Shown: one piece after another, positions 45,199 to 53,569 of the stretch
Layout: each line of letters starts with the position of its first letter
Numbering within the stretch: the first letter of the stretch is position 1
Source: Novosphingobium nitrogenifigens DSM 19370
Lineage (GTDB): Bacteria > Pseudomonadota > Alphaproteobacteria > Sphingomonadales > Sphingomonadaceae
Assembly (NCBI RefSeq): GCF_000192575.1
Contig: NZ_GL876933.1
Coordinates: 699,154 to 763,153, forward strand
Length of the DNA: 64,000 bases
Reading direction: 5' to 3'
Program-made: the position numbers and the translations under genes
The notes under the pieces: generated by a model
What the model was told of the DNA's origin: nothing
Seen by the model: the letters and a program-made list of their open reading frames with translations, nothing else
Database searches by the model: none

Positions 45199-45771
45199 AT
45201 GACAGCGAGAAAACGCCTCAGTCCAGAGGAAAGCCGCGAAGCCGCGCTCGAGGCCGCGCGCGCCTTGTTGATCGAGGCAGGACCACAGGCGGTCACGCTG
45301 AAAGCGGTCGCTGGTCGGGTGAACCGGACCCACGCCAATCTTCTCCACCATTTCGGATCGGCGGCGGGCCTGCAAAGCGCCTTGGCCCGGCATCTGACCG
45401 CGCAGATCTGCGCCAAGATCCGCGACGCGGTGCTGGCGAATCGGTCGGGAGCGGGATCCCCGCGCGAAGTGGTCGATCTGACGTTCGATGCCTTCGACCG
45501 GGAAGGCGCCGGGGCACTGACGTCGTGGATGCTGCTGACCGGCAACAACGACGCACTCGATCCGATTGTCGAGACCATTCACGATCTGGTCGTCGAACTT
45601 GACGAATTCGGAGTTGAAAAGCGCCGCGACACCACGCTCGCGCTGACCCTGATGGCGCTGGGCGACGCCTTGATGGGCGGAACGCTCAGCCGCGCGCTCG
45701 AATTGCCGCGCACGGCTGCCCGTGACCACGCCGAGAAGATGCTGCGCGAAGGCATGAACGGATCCTGCTGA
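45199..45771 (+). CDS. TetR/AcrR family transcriptional regulator
   Basis: A 190-residue regulator. The N-terminal helix-turn-helix reads AALEAARALLIEAGPQAVTLKAVAGRVNRTHANLLHHFGS, with LLHHFGS as the recognition helix end, normal for TetR_N. The C-terminal ligand-binding half is not assignable. ATG 45199 follows AGGGGC; an earlier in-frame start at 45157 is less likely. The target is unknown: ygfZ converges from the other side after only nine bases, so it is not an obvious partner. Confidence 0.93.
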   Translation: MTARKRLSPEESREAALEAARALLIEAGPQAVTLKAVAGRVNRTHANLLHHFGSAAGLQSALARHLTAQICAKIRDAVLANRSGAGSPREVVDLTFDAFDREGAGALTSWMLLTGNNDALDPIVETIHDLVVELDEFGVEKRRDTTLALTLMALGDALMGGTLSRALELPRTAARDHAEKMLREGMNGSC

Positions 45772-45780
45772 ACGGGGCGG

Positions 45781-46530
45781 TCATTCCTCGCTGTCGAGGT
45801 GCATCCATGCCGGGACGAGGGTTTCGGGAATGTCCTCCACGCGCAAGTGATCGACGGCAAGGCCAAGGGCGGGGTAGGCCGCGCGCTGACGTTCCGGGCG
45901 CGACTGGTCGAGCGGGACGACCACCAGCCGCCGGTTGACCTTTTGCCGCCAGTTCATCCGCGCGGTGTTTTCCTGGCCGACGTAGCAGCCCTTGGTGAAG
46001 CTGACCCCGGCAAGGTCGGTGGCATTGGTTTCGAGCCAGAGCGTCGCGTCGCTGCCGATTTCGGCCTGTCCTTCGGGCACGCCCAGGGCAAGGCGGTGCG
46101 CCTGCCATGCCGCATCGGCGGCTTCATCCCGGGATGAGGCAGGAGCGATCCAGCGCAGGCCGAGATCGGCAAGGCGCGGATCGGGACTTGCGGTTTCCGG
46201 CGCGTCCTCCCCCTGCGGCAGCCAGTGGACGGCAAGGCTTTCGTCGCGGGCAATCGCGATGCGGCGGCGCAGGCGATAGAGCGAAAGCCGCTTGGCGAGG
46301 GCGTCGGCCGAGCCCGCCTCGCAATCGAGCAGGAGATCGTCCCCTTCGCGCCAGACCAGAAAATCGAACAGCGCCTTGCCCTGCGGGGTCAGCAGGCCCG
46401 TCCAGACCGGCAGCGGCCCGGTGACGTCGTTGGTCACGAGCCCTTGCAGAAAGGCGGCGACGTCTTCGCCCGGTTCAAGCGGAGAAAGGCGCACAAGGGC
46501 GCGGTCGAACAGACGGGAAGGAGCGCTCAT
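45781..46530 (-). CDS. ygfZ: Folate-binding protein YgfZ/IBA57 family
   Basis: Tetrahydrofolate-dependent helper of iron-sulfur cluster proteins such as MiaB and radical-SAM enzymes. The 249-residue protein is related to the glycine-cleavage T-protein and has the signature FTKGCYVGQENTARM with the conserved Cys, plus LTPQGKALFDFLVWREGDDLLLD near the N-terminus. Length is a little short of the E. coli protein, as usual here. ATG 46530 is only 39 bases from the divergent pyrC start, so the two promoters must overlap the coding starts. The ribosome-binding site is weak. Confidence 0.93.
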   Translation of the reverse strand: MSAPSRLFDRALVRLSPLEPGEDVAAFLQGLVTNDVTGPLPVWTGLLTPQGKALFDFLVWREGDDLLLDCEAGSADALAKRLSLYRLRRRIAIARDESLAVHWLPQGEDAPETASPDPRLADLGLRWIAPASSRDEAADAAWQAHRLALGVPEGQAEIGSDATLWLETNATDLAGVSFTKGCYVGQENTARMNWRQKVNRRLVVVPLDQSRPERQRAAYPALGLAVDHLRVEDIPETLVPAWMHLDSEE

Positions 46531-46569
46531 GCGTGACAGATAGGGGTGAGGCCGCCTAAGGGGAAGGGC

Positions 46570-47616
46570 ATGACGACGACTCTGACCATCCGCCGCCCTG
46601 ACGACTGGCATGTTCACTTGCGCGATGGCGCCCTGCTCAAGGGCGTGGTGCCGCATACCGCGCGGCAATTCGCGCGGGCCATCGTCATGCCCAATCTCAA
46701 TCCGCCGATGGTCGACGTCGCCGGGGTCGCCGCCTATCGCGACCGCATTCTTGCTGCGTTGGCGCAGAGCGCGCCGGATGCGAAGTTCACGCCGCTGATG
46801 ACGCTGTACCTGACCGACGGGACCGATCCCGACGAAGTCGCACGCGGTTTTGCCGAAGGGGTCTTCGTCGCGGCGAAGCTCTATCCCGCCCATGCCACGA
46901 CGGGGTCTGCCCATGGCGTCACCGACATCGCCAAAATCTATCCCGTGCTCGAACGCATGGCAAAGATCGGCATGCCGCTGCTTGTCCATGGCGAAGTGAC
47001 CGATGCCCATGTCGACATCTTCGATCGCGAGGCGGTGTTCATCGACCGCACGATGACGCGTCTGGTCGAGGATCTGCCCGGTCTCAAGATCGTTTTCGAA
47101 CATATCACCACGGCCGAGGCTGCCGCTTTCGTCGAAAGCGCGGGCCCCAATGTCGCAGCGACGATCACGCCCCAGCATTTGCAGATCAATCGCAATGCCA
47201 TGCTGGTCGGCGGCATTCGTCCCCATGCCTATTGCCTGCCGGTGGCCAAGCGCGAGCACCATCGCCTTGCCCTGCGCAAGCTGGCGACCTCGGGATTCTC
47301 GCGAGTGTTCCTCGGCACCGACACGGCCCCCCATGCGCGCCACCTGAAAGAGGCGGCCTGCGGCTGTGCGGGGCTGTTCAACGCGCCGTTCGCGCTGGAA
47401 AGCTATGTCACCGTCTTTGACGAGGAAGGCGCGCTCGACCGGTTCGAAGCTTTCGCCTCGCTCAACGGTCCGGCCTTTTACGGGATGCCGGTCAATGAGG
47501 ACACGATCACCCTCGTGCGCGAGCCGGTCGAGGTTCCGAGTGAATACGACTGTGCGAGCACGCTGATCGTGCCGTTCCATGCCGGGGAAACCCTGGGCTG
47601 GCGCTTCGTCGGCTGA
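46570..47616 (+). CDS. pyrC: Dihydroorotase
   Basis: Class II dihydroorotase, closing N-carbamoyl-aspartate to dihydroorotate in pyrimidine synthesis. The 348-residue protein has zinc ligands in [10 protein letters not shown] (HxH), the carboxylated Lys in [12 protein letters not shown], His in LLVHGEVTD and KIVFEHITT, and Asp in [11 protein letters not shown]. All are present, so it should be active. AAGGGGAAGGGC precedes ATG 46570. It converges with rarD after 30 bases. Confidence 0.97.
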   Translation: MTTTLTIRRPDDWHVHLRDGALLKGVVPHTARQFARAIVMPNLNPPMVDVAGVAAYRDRILAALAQSAPDAKFTPLMTLYLTDGTDPDEVARGFAEGVFVAAKLYPAHATTGSAHGVTDIAKIYPVLERMAKIGMPLLVHGEVTDAHVDIFDREAVFIDRTMTRLVEDLPGLKIVFEHITTAEAAAFVESAGPNVAATITPQHLQINRNAMLVGGIRPHAYCLPVAKREHHRLALRKLATSGFSRVFLGTDTAPHARHLKEAACGCAGLFNAPFALESYVTVFDEEGALDRFEAFASLNGPAFYGMPVNEDTITLVREPVEVPSEYDCASTLIVPFHAGETLGWRFVG

Positions 47617-47646
47617 TGTGAGGCCGCGCGCCTTCTGATTCGATAA

Positions 47647-48567
47647 TCAGGCGGCGATCGCGCGCTGGCGGCGCCACGCGTCCCAGCTGAACAGGCCGAT
47701 CGCCGTCCAGATCAGAACGAAACAGGCGAGCTTCAACGGATCGAGGTGCTCGCCCAGCACCAGAATACCGAGCAGGAACGAGATCGTCGGCGCGGCATAT
47801 TGCAGGAAGCCGAGCGTCGAGAAGGCCAGTTTGCGCGCGGCCATGGCAAAGAGCAGCAGCGGCACCGCCGTTGCCAGCCCCGATGAGGCAAGCAAGGTCG
47901 CCGTCAGTCCGCCCCGGGCAAGGCTCGATCCGCCCGGGTGCATGGTGCACGCAAACGCATAGCCCATGGCCAGCGGCAAGAGCGCGAGCGTTTCGACCGT
48001 GAGGCCCACGATCGCCTTGACCGGGGTCAGCTTGCGCACGAGGCCATAGAGCGCGAAAGTCACCGCCAGGGTCAGCGCGACGCTCAGCGTTTCGATCGCC
48101 CCGCCGAGCAGGAGCGCGATGCCGGTTGCGGCGATGGCGACCGCCGCCCATTGCCGCCAGCCCAGCTTTTCACCAAGGAAGAGCGTGCCGATCAGGACAT
48201 TGATCAGCGGATTGATGTAATAGCCAAGGCTCGTCGCGAGCACATGGCCCGAAGCGACCGCCGCCACGAACAGGGTCCAGTTGCTTCCGATCAGCACGGC
48301 GCTGAGCATCAGGCGCAGGAGAACGCGGCGGTTTTTGAGGACCGAAAGGAGATCGCCGCCGCTGCGGGTGGCGGCGATGAAGGCAAGGCAGACCGGCACC
48401 GTGAAGACCACGCGCCACGACACCAGCTCGAACGGCGGCACCGCGCGCAGGGCATGGAAAAGCAGGGGCAGGAACCCCCACAGGACATAGGCCGACAGCC
48501 CGGCCGCCAGTCCGTGATGGCGGCCGGGCCCGGCACCAGGTTCGGAAGGGCGACGAAAACGGTTCAC
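47647..48567 (-). CDS. rarD: EamA family transporter RarD
   Basis: A 306-residue membrane protein of the drug/metabolite transporter superfamily with ten hydrophobic segments. RarD features are GLSAYVLWGFLPLLFHAL, ELVSWRVVFTVP, the conserved NWTLFVAAVASGHVLATSLGYYINPLINVLIG block and FLQYAAPTISFLLGI. Originally linked to chloramphenicol sensitivity; the substrate is unknown. GTG 48567 is taken as start, preceded only by a weak site. A short inverted repeat (CTGATT/AATCAG) overlaps its stop. Confidence 0.92.
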   Translation of the reverse strand: MNRFRRPSEPGAGPGRHHGLAAGLSAYVLWGFLPLLFHALRAVPPFELVSWRVVFTVPVCLAFIAATRSGGDLLSVLKNRRVLLRLMLSAVLIGSNWTLFVAAVASGHVLATSLGYYINPLINVLIGTLFLGEKLGWRQWAAVAIAATGIALLLGGAIETLSVALTLAVTFALYGLVRKLTPVKAIVGLTVETLALLPLAMGYAFACTMHPGGSSLARGGLTATLLASSGLATAVPLLLFAMAARKLAFSTLGFLQYAAPTISFLLGILVLGEHLDPLKLACFVLIWTAIGLFSWDAWRRQRAIAA

Positions 48568-48723
48568 CCCGTGGATGTGGCAGGTCGTCGGGCAGGGTGC
48601 AACGCTTCGTCGCAAAAGGGCAAAGCTGACATCTGTGTTGCGATCGGTTCAGCTTGGGGTGCGTAAACCTGAACGCGAAGCCGCTCCCCGAGAGTCGGCC
48701 AAAGGAACAGGAAGGACCATTCC

Positions 48724-49281
48724 ATGACCCTCAAGTCGAACTCGCTCGTTGTCCGCGCCGCGCTGGGCCTCGCTGCACTGGCGGGGGTCGTCTCTGCCGT
48801 ACCGGCGCAGGCCGTCCCGCTTGGCGGCTATGGCGCTCCGGCCGTCTTGCAGGAAGCCGGCTGGCATCACGGCCCCGATCATGACTGGGACCGTGGGCAT
48901 GGCTGGGGTGGCGATCGCGGCGGTTGGGGCCATGACGGCGACTGGGATCGCGGCGGGCGCGGTTGGGACCGTGGCTGGGATCGCGGTCGCGGCTGGGAGG
49001 ATCGCGGTTTCGGCCGGGACTATCACGACGGCTATCGGGGCGACTGGCATCGCTCGAACTACTATTATGACGGCCCCTCGTGGCGCGGTCGCGACGGTCG
49101 CTATTATTGCCGCCGCTCGGATGGAACCACCGGCCTTCTGATCGGCGGTGTCGCCGGGGCGCTGATCGGTCGCGGTGTTGCCGGGCCTTATGGCGACCGC
49201 ACGCTCGGCACCGTGCTGGGTGCGGCGGGTGGCGCTCTGATCGGTCATGCCATCGACCGCAACAACGTTTCCTGCCGGTAA
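48724..49281 (+). CDS. Exported glycine-zipper protein with Trp/Asp/Arg/Gly-rich repeats
   Basis: A 185-residue protein with a signal peptide (ALGLAALAGVVSAVPAQA). Residues about 45-100 are low-complexity, built of WDRG, GHGWGG and similar units. A DGRYYCRRSDGTTG stretch leads into a glycine-zipper double helix from about residue 136 (LLIGGVAGALIG and LGAAGGALIGHAID), which inserts into membranes or oligomerises. Glycine-zipper 2TM proteins are common in the sphingomonad envelope; function unknown. It is followed by a strong terminator and is monocistronic. Confidence 0.88.
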   Translation: MTLKSNSLVVRAALGLAALAGVVSAVPAQAVPLGGYGAPAVLQEAGWHHGPDHDWDRGHGWGGDRGGWGHDGDWDRGGRGWDRGWDRGRGWEDRGFGRDYHDGYRGDWHRSNYYYDGPSWRGRDGRYYCRRSDGTTGLLIGGVAGALIGRGVAGPYGDRTLGTVLGAAGGALIGHAIDRNNVSCR

Positions 49282-49297
49282 TGCAGACAACGGTATG

Positions 49298-49336
49298 AAG
49301 GGCGCCTTTCCGGTCTTGCCGGACGGGCGCCCTTTT
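49298..49336 (+). terminator. Intrinsic terminator after glycine-zipper gene
   Basis: Stem AAGGGCGCC/GGCGCCCTT with an inner CCGG/CCGG and a TTTT run, 16 bases past the stop. Confidence 0.85.
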
Positions 49337-49378
49337 GCTGCAAACGCCCTCTTAACCACACCGGGGGCATGAGGTCGC

Positions 49379-49684
49379 ATGATCGAGCGCGCAGGAACGG
49401 CAGGAGAGGCGACAGCGCCCGCAGCAGCGACGCCTGTTTCCGTTCGGCTTTTGGCCGTCATGCTGTCGGGCGCAGTCCTGATGCTGGGCGGGTGTGAGGA
49501 CAAGGCTTTGCCGCCCACGCCTGCATCCAGCGATCCGGCCATGGCGCGTGCGCTGGAAAGTCCGTTGCTGGTCGATCCCGACCTGTCGCAGTTCAATGCC
49601 CGCAATCTCGCGATCCAGCCGCCCGGACCGGATACGCCGCCTCACCCGCTTCCGGGCGAGGCTTCGTCGCTCAGGCGTCCCTGA
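49379..49684 (+). CDS. Small hypothetical lipoprotein
   Basis: A 101-residue protein with a polar N-terminus of about 20 residues, a hydrophobic helix (RLLAVMLSGAVLML) and the lipobox LGGC near residue 39. The mature part is Pro-rich, with the stretch LDPDLSQFNARNLAI-like DPDLSQFNARNLAIQ and a tail of PGPDTPPHPLPG. No enzymatic motif. ATG 49379 is close to GAGG. The last 14 bases overlap the end of astD on the other strand. Confidence 0.7.
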   Translation: MIERAGTAGEATAPAAATPVSVRLLAVMLSGAVLMLGGCEDKALPPTPASSDPAMARALESPLLVDPDLSQFNARNLAIQPPGPDTPPHPLPGEASSLRRP

Positions 49685-51155
49685 GCCCCACGCCGATCCC
49701 GGCACGCGGCTGTTCCATTTCGGCCGAGGCGACCGGATAGGCGCACGAATCGGCCGCGTAATAGGACGTCGGGCGATGATTGCCCGACAGACCGACCCCG
49801 CCGAAGGGGGCGCTGGGGGCAACCGCATGAGTCGGCCGGTTCCAGTTGATGACCCCGGCGCGAACATGGGCCCAGAAGCGGTTGTAGTCTTCCGGTGCTC
49901 CCCCGATCAACGCGGCGGTCAGGCCGAACCGGGTGGCATTGGCCTCGGCAATGGCAGCGTCGAAATCCTCGACCGTGATGACTTGCAACAAGGGGCCGAA
50001 CAGTTCGACGTCGGGACGTTCCTTCATCCGCGTCACGTCGATGATTGCCGGGGACAGGAACGGCAGGCGGTCATCGAGGCGGACCAGATGCTTGATCGGG
50101 CGCCCGCCGTTGGATAGCAGGTAGACGAAACTCTCGGTCAGGCCGTCGGCGGTGCGATTGTCGCTGACCGGCCCCATGAACGGAGCCGGTTCGTCGAAGG
50201 GCGCGCCCACGATCAGCCGGTCGGCCAGTTTCTTGACTTCATCGAGGAGGGCTTCGGCCAGGCTGGCCTTGACGATCAGCCTGCGCGCGGTGGTGCATCG
50301 CTGACCTGCTCCGGCAAAGGCGGATTGCACCACCAGCACGGCGGCATCGGCGATCTTGGGCGTGTCCCAGACGACGATCGGATTGTTGCCGCCCAGTTCG
50401 AGCGCGACCAGTTTTCCCGGATTGCCCGCGAGGCGGCGATTGAGCGCGATGCCGACATGGGCCGACCCGGTGAAAAGAACCCCGTCGATCCCTTCATGCA
50501 ATGCCAGCGCCTGCCCCTGTTCGCCGCCGCCGATCAGGACCTGGACCACGGCGGCCGAGATTCCCGCCCGGTGGAAACAGCGCGCGAGCAGCTCGCCGGT
50601 CGCAGGCGCGCGTTCGGACGGCTTGAACACCACGGCATTGCCCGCAATCAGCGCGGGGATGATATGGCCGGCCGGAACGGCGGCGGGGGCATTGCAGGGG
50701 GTGATCACTGCCATGACCCCGTGCGGTTTGTGCCGCAACGCGCTGCTGCCTTGAAGCGCGCCGTCGAGACGCCGTTGTGACGTCCGCTCGGCATAGCCCC
50801 TGACAGAGCTTTCGATCCGGGACAGCACGTCCTCGACTTCGTCGCGGGCTTCCCACAGCGGCTTTCCGGTCTCGCGCGCGATCAGAGTGGCAAGGCGTTC
50901 GTTCTCCTTGCGCACTTCGTTGCCGAAACGCCGGACGAGTTCGATCCGGTTGGAATGGGGTTGCGCGGCCCATGTCGACCAGGCGCGGCGGGCGCGGTCG
51001 ACGGCTTCATCGACATCGCCGATGCGTCCCTGCCACAGGATCGCGCCGGTGGCCGGTTCGATCGAAAGCACTTCGCCCGGACCCGCGCCGGACTTGTTCA
51101 TTCGGGCGGGGGGCTGAGATGGCGCGGCTGGAACCGCTTCGTTCCGGGTGCTCAT
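49671..51155 (-). CDS. astD: Succinylglutamate-semialdehyde dehydrogenase
   Basis: NAD-dependent oxidation of N-succinylglutamate semialdehyde in the arginine succinyltransferase pathway. The 494-residue aldehyde dehydrogenase has the catalytic Glu in LVALELGGNNPIVV, Cys in GAGQRCTTARR, and the end FGGVGLSGNHRPTSYYAADSCAYPVAS, which is specific to AstD. Other ast genes are not in the window, so the rest of the pathway must be elsewhere or lost. The start overlaps the stop of selO (ATGA), so selO and astD are co-transcribed. Confidence 0.92.
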   Translation of the reverse strand: MSTRNEAVPAAPSQPPARMNKSGAGPGEVLSIEPATGAILWQGRIGDVDEAVDRARRAWSTWAAQPHSNRIELVRRFGNEVRKENERLATLIARETGKPLWEARDEVEDVLSRIESSVRGYAERTSQRRLDGALQGSSALRHKPHGVMAVITPCNAPAAVPAGHIIPALIAGNAVVFKPSERAPATGELLARCFHRAGISAAVVQVLIGGGEQGQALALHEGIDGVLFTGSAHVGIALNRRLAGNPGKLVALELGGNNPIVVWDTPKIADAAVLVVQSAFAGAGQRCTTARRLIVKASLAEALLDEVKKLADRLIVGAPFDEPAPFMGPVSDNRTADGLTESFVYLLSNGGRPIKHLVRLDDRLPFLSPAIIDVTRMKERPDVELFGPLLQVITVEDFDAAIAEANATRFGLTAALIGGAPEDYNRFWAHVRAGVINWNRPTHAVAPSAPFGGVGLSGNHRPTSYYAADSCAYPVASAEMEQPRAGIGVGLRDA

Positions 51156-52615
51156 GCGCCGGACCCGTTGCTCCCGCTCCGGACAGGTGCAAGCGGGGCT
51201 TCTCCGCCGGACGCAAGCGTTCCGGCAGGGGCAGGAGGAGCGCCATGGGCTTCGCCCATGCGACGGATCGCGGCGATCGTGTTCGTAAACAAGTCCCAGT
51301 CATCATGGTCGGCGATCGGGGCCCAGATCGCCTCCATATCCTCGATCAGCATGGTTAGCGGAGCGTTCTCGTTCCAATAAGCATGAACGCTTGGGGACGG
51401 CTGATATTCCCGCAGTGCCTGTGCCAACGCGCCGGTTGCCCCGCGTCCTGCGCGACGGGCAAAGAAAAAGGCATCCGGCCCCTGACCGCTTTCGCCCATG
51501 GCCGTCTCGCAGGCGGCGATCAGCGCCGCGTCGGCCTCCTGCCCGCGCGGTTCGACGCCCAGTCGCCAGCACCAGCGCCGGGCCATCGCCTCGGCATAGA
51601 GCGCGGGAAAGCGGTCGAGTGCGGCAACAAGCGGCGCTGTGTCCTCGATCAGGCGCAGCGCGACGGCCAGTTGTCCGCAGTTCCAGTGCAGGGTCTGGGG
51701 CTGGCGGCCATAGGCATAGAGCCCCTGATGATCGAAATAGGCGGCGGTGAAATTCGGGTCCCATCGCGGCAGCCAGCGCCACGGGCCGTAATCGAAACTT
51801 TCACCGCTGACGTTCATGTTGTCGGTATTGAGCACGCCGTGGACGAACCCGGCGACCATCCATGCCGCGGCAAGGTCGGCCAGACGTTCGACCACCTGAT
51901 GCAGCAGGCACGCGGCGGGGCTCACGCCTTCGGGGCCTGCGGGACCGGGAAAGGTGGCCAGGCAATAATCGACCAGTTCGCGCATCTCGTCCGCGCTTTC
52001 GAGCGCGAGCAGGCGCTGAAACGTGCCGATGCGGATGTGGCCGTGGCTCAGGCGGACGAGCACCGCCGAACGGGTGGGCGAAGGTTCGTCGCCGCGCCAG
52101 AGTGCCTCGCCGGTTTCGATCACGCTGAACGTGCGGCTGGTGGGAACGCCGAGAGCTTCGAGCATTTCGGTCGCGAGCACTTCGCGAACCGCGCCTTTCA
52201 GCGTCAGGCGCCCGTCGCCCCGGCGGCTCCACGGCGTCTGGCCCGACCCCTTGGTCCCAAGGTCGAGCAGGCGGCCGCCGTCATCGCGCATCTGGGCGAA
52301 CAGGAAACCGCGTCCATCGCCCAGATCGGGATTGTAGACCCGGAACTGATGCCCGTGATAGCGCAGTGCGAGCGGCTCGGGCAGATTACCGGGCAGCGGT
52401 TCGAACCGGCCGAAGTGGGCAATCCATTGCGCGTCGTCGAGTCCGTCGAGCCCGACCGTCGCAGCAGCCCGGTCGTTGCGCCAGCGCAGCCGGGTTTCGG
52501 GAAAGGGCGCCGCACGAACTGGATCGCCGAGCCAGCGGGCCAGCGACAGGATGCGCGGGTCGGGGATATATCCGGGTGCGAACGCCGAGGGACGGGGATT
52601 GTCGGAGGGATCCAT
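51152..52615 (-). CDS. selO: Protein adenylyltransferase SelO (YdiU)
   Basis: A pseudokinase-fold enzyme that transfers AMP to Ser, Thr or Tyr of other proteins, linked to redox stress. The 487-residue protein has ALRYHGHQFRVYNPDLGDGRG, LDLGTKGSGQTPWSRRGDGRLTLKG (ATP loop), the flipped-nucleotide region VRLSHGHIRIGTFQ and the catalytic GVLNTDNMNVSGESFDYGP (Asn/Asp metal ligands). The long mitochondrial C-terminal Sec motif is absent, as in bacteria. ATG 52615 follows AAAGGAGG. It heads the selO-astD unit. Confidence 0.94.
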   Translation of the reverse strand: MDPSDNPRPSAFAPGYIPDPRILSLARWLGDPVRAAPFPETRLRWRNDRAAATVGLDGLDDAQWIAHFGRFEPLPGNLPEPLALRYHGHQFRVYNPDLGDGRGFLFAQMRDDGGRLLDLGTKGSGQTPWSRRGDGRLTLKGAVREVLATEMLEALGVPTSRTFSVIETGEALWRGDEPSPTRSAVLVRLSHGHIRIGTFQRLLALESADEMRELVDYCLATFPGPAGPEGVSPAACLLHQVVERLADLAAAWMVAGFVHGVLNTDNMNVSGESFDYGPWRWLPRWDPNFTAAYFDHQGLYAYGRQPQTLHWNCGQLAVALRLIEDTAPLVAALDRFPALYAEAMARRWCWRLGVEPRGQEADAALIAACETAMGESGQGPDAFFFARRAGRGATGALAQALREYQPSPSVHAYWNENAPLTMLIEDMEAIWAPIADHDDWDLFTNTIAAIRRMGEAHGAPPAPAGTLASGGEAPLAPVRSGSNGSGA

Positions 52616-52651
52616 TGCTCCTCCTTTGTGAGCGCATGGGCGCAAAGGCGC

Positions 52652-52689
52652 AAGCGTCCGACCGAAGACCGCTTGCGAATCGGACGCTT
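52652..52689. promoter_or_regulatory. Inverted repeat between selO and hydrolase genes
   Basis: Arms AAGCGTCCGA and TCGGACGCTT separated by 18 bases, in the 93-bp divergent gap. The spacing suits either a dimeric regulator site controlling both genes or a leader hairpin of the hydrolase transcript. Confidence 0.4.
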
Positions 52690-52708
52690 TGACCGCACCG
52701 CTGGGAAC

Positions 52709-53569
52709 ATGGCCTCGTTCGAAACACTAAGTTGGCAGAGCGGCGACGGACTCACTCTGCGCGCCCGCCTCTATCCCGGCGATTCCGCTCGCACGACGGT
52801 GCTGTGCCTGCCCGGCCTCACCCGCAATGCCCGCGACTTCGAGGATCTGGCCGCCGCCATCGCGCCCGAGCGGCAGGTGATCTGCCTCGACCTGCGCGGA
52901 CGGGGGGAAAGCGATTATGCCCGCGATCCGGCGACCTATACGCCCGCCCATTATGTCGAGGACATCGAACGGCTGCTGGTCGAGCAGGGCGTCGAACGTT
53001 TCATTGCCGTCGGGACGTCGCTCGGCGGGCTTTTGACGATGATGCTGGCAGCGCGTGCACCCGACCGGGTGATGGGCGCGGTTCTCAACGACATCGGTCC
53101 GGTGATCGAACCGTCGGGACTTGCCCGGATCCGCGAATATGTGGGGCAGGGGCGCAGTTTTGAGACGTGGATGCATGCCGCCCGCGCATTGAGCGAGGCG
53201 CAAGGCGACATCTATCCCGAGTTCGAGACGTCCGACTGGCTGCGACTGGCCAAGCGCCTGATGGTGGTGGGGAGCGGCGGGCGCATCGTGTTCGATTATG
53301 ACATGAAGATCGCCGAGCCTTTCGAAAGCGACGACGGCGCGACGCCCGCACCCGATCTCTGGCCCTTGTTCGACGCCTTGTCCGAACGACCGGTGGTCCT
53401 CTTCCGCGGGGGTGTTTCCGACATTCTCTCGGCCGATACCGCCGAACGGATGAAGGAGCGCCATCCCGCGCTCGATCTCGTCACCGTGCCCGGCGTCGGC
53501 CATGCCCCAACGCTCGACGAAGCACCATGCCGAGCCGCGATCCTGAGGCTGCTGGGGCGTTTGCCGTGA
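52709..53569 (+). CDS. Alpha/beta hydrolase
   Basis: A 286-residue cytoplasmic hydrolase with LCLPGLTRNARDFEDLA, LDLRGRGESD, the nucleophile elbow VGTSLGGLL (Ser) and His in VPGVGHAPTLDE; the acid is probably in FRGGVSDILS. This is the lipase/esterase or lactonase-like branch of the superfamily, without further specificity. ATG 52709 follows TGGGAAC; the large open frame upstream is antisense to selO. It overlaps the glycosyltransferase start (GTGA), so the two genes are coupled. Confidence 0.9.
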   Translation: MASFETLSWQSGDGLTLRARLYPGDSARTTVLCLPGLTRNARDFEDLAAAIAPERQVICLDLRGRGESDYARDPATYTPAHYVEDIERLLVEQGVERFIAVGTSLGGLLTMMLAARAPDRVMGAVLNDIGPVIEPSGLARIREYVGQGRSFETWMHAARALSEAQGDIYPEFETSDWLRLAKRLMVVGSGGRIVFDYDMKIAEPFESDDGATPAPDLWPLFDALSERPVVLFRGGVSDILSADTAERMKERHPALDLVTVPGVGHAPTLDEAPCRAAILRLLGRLP

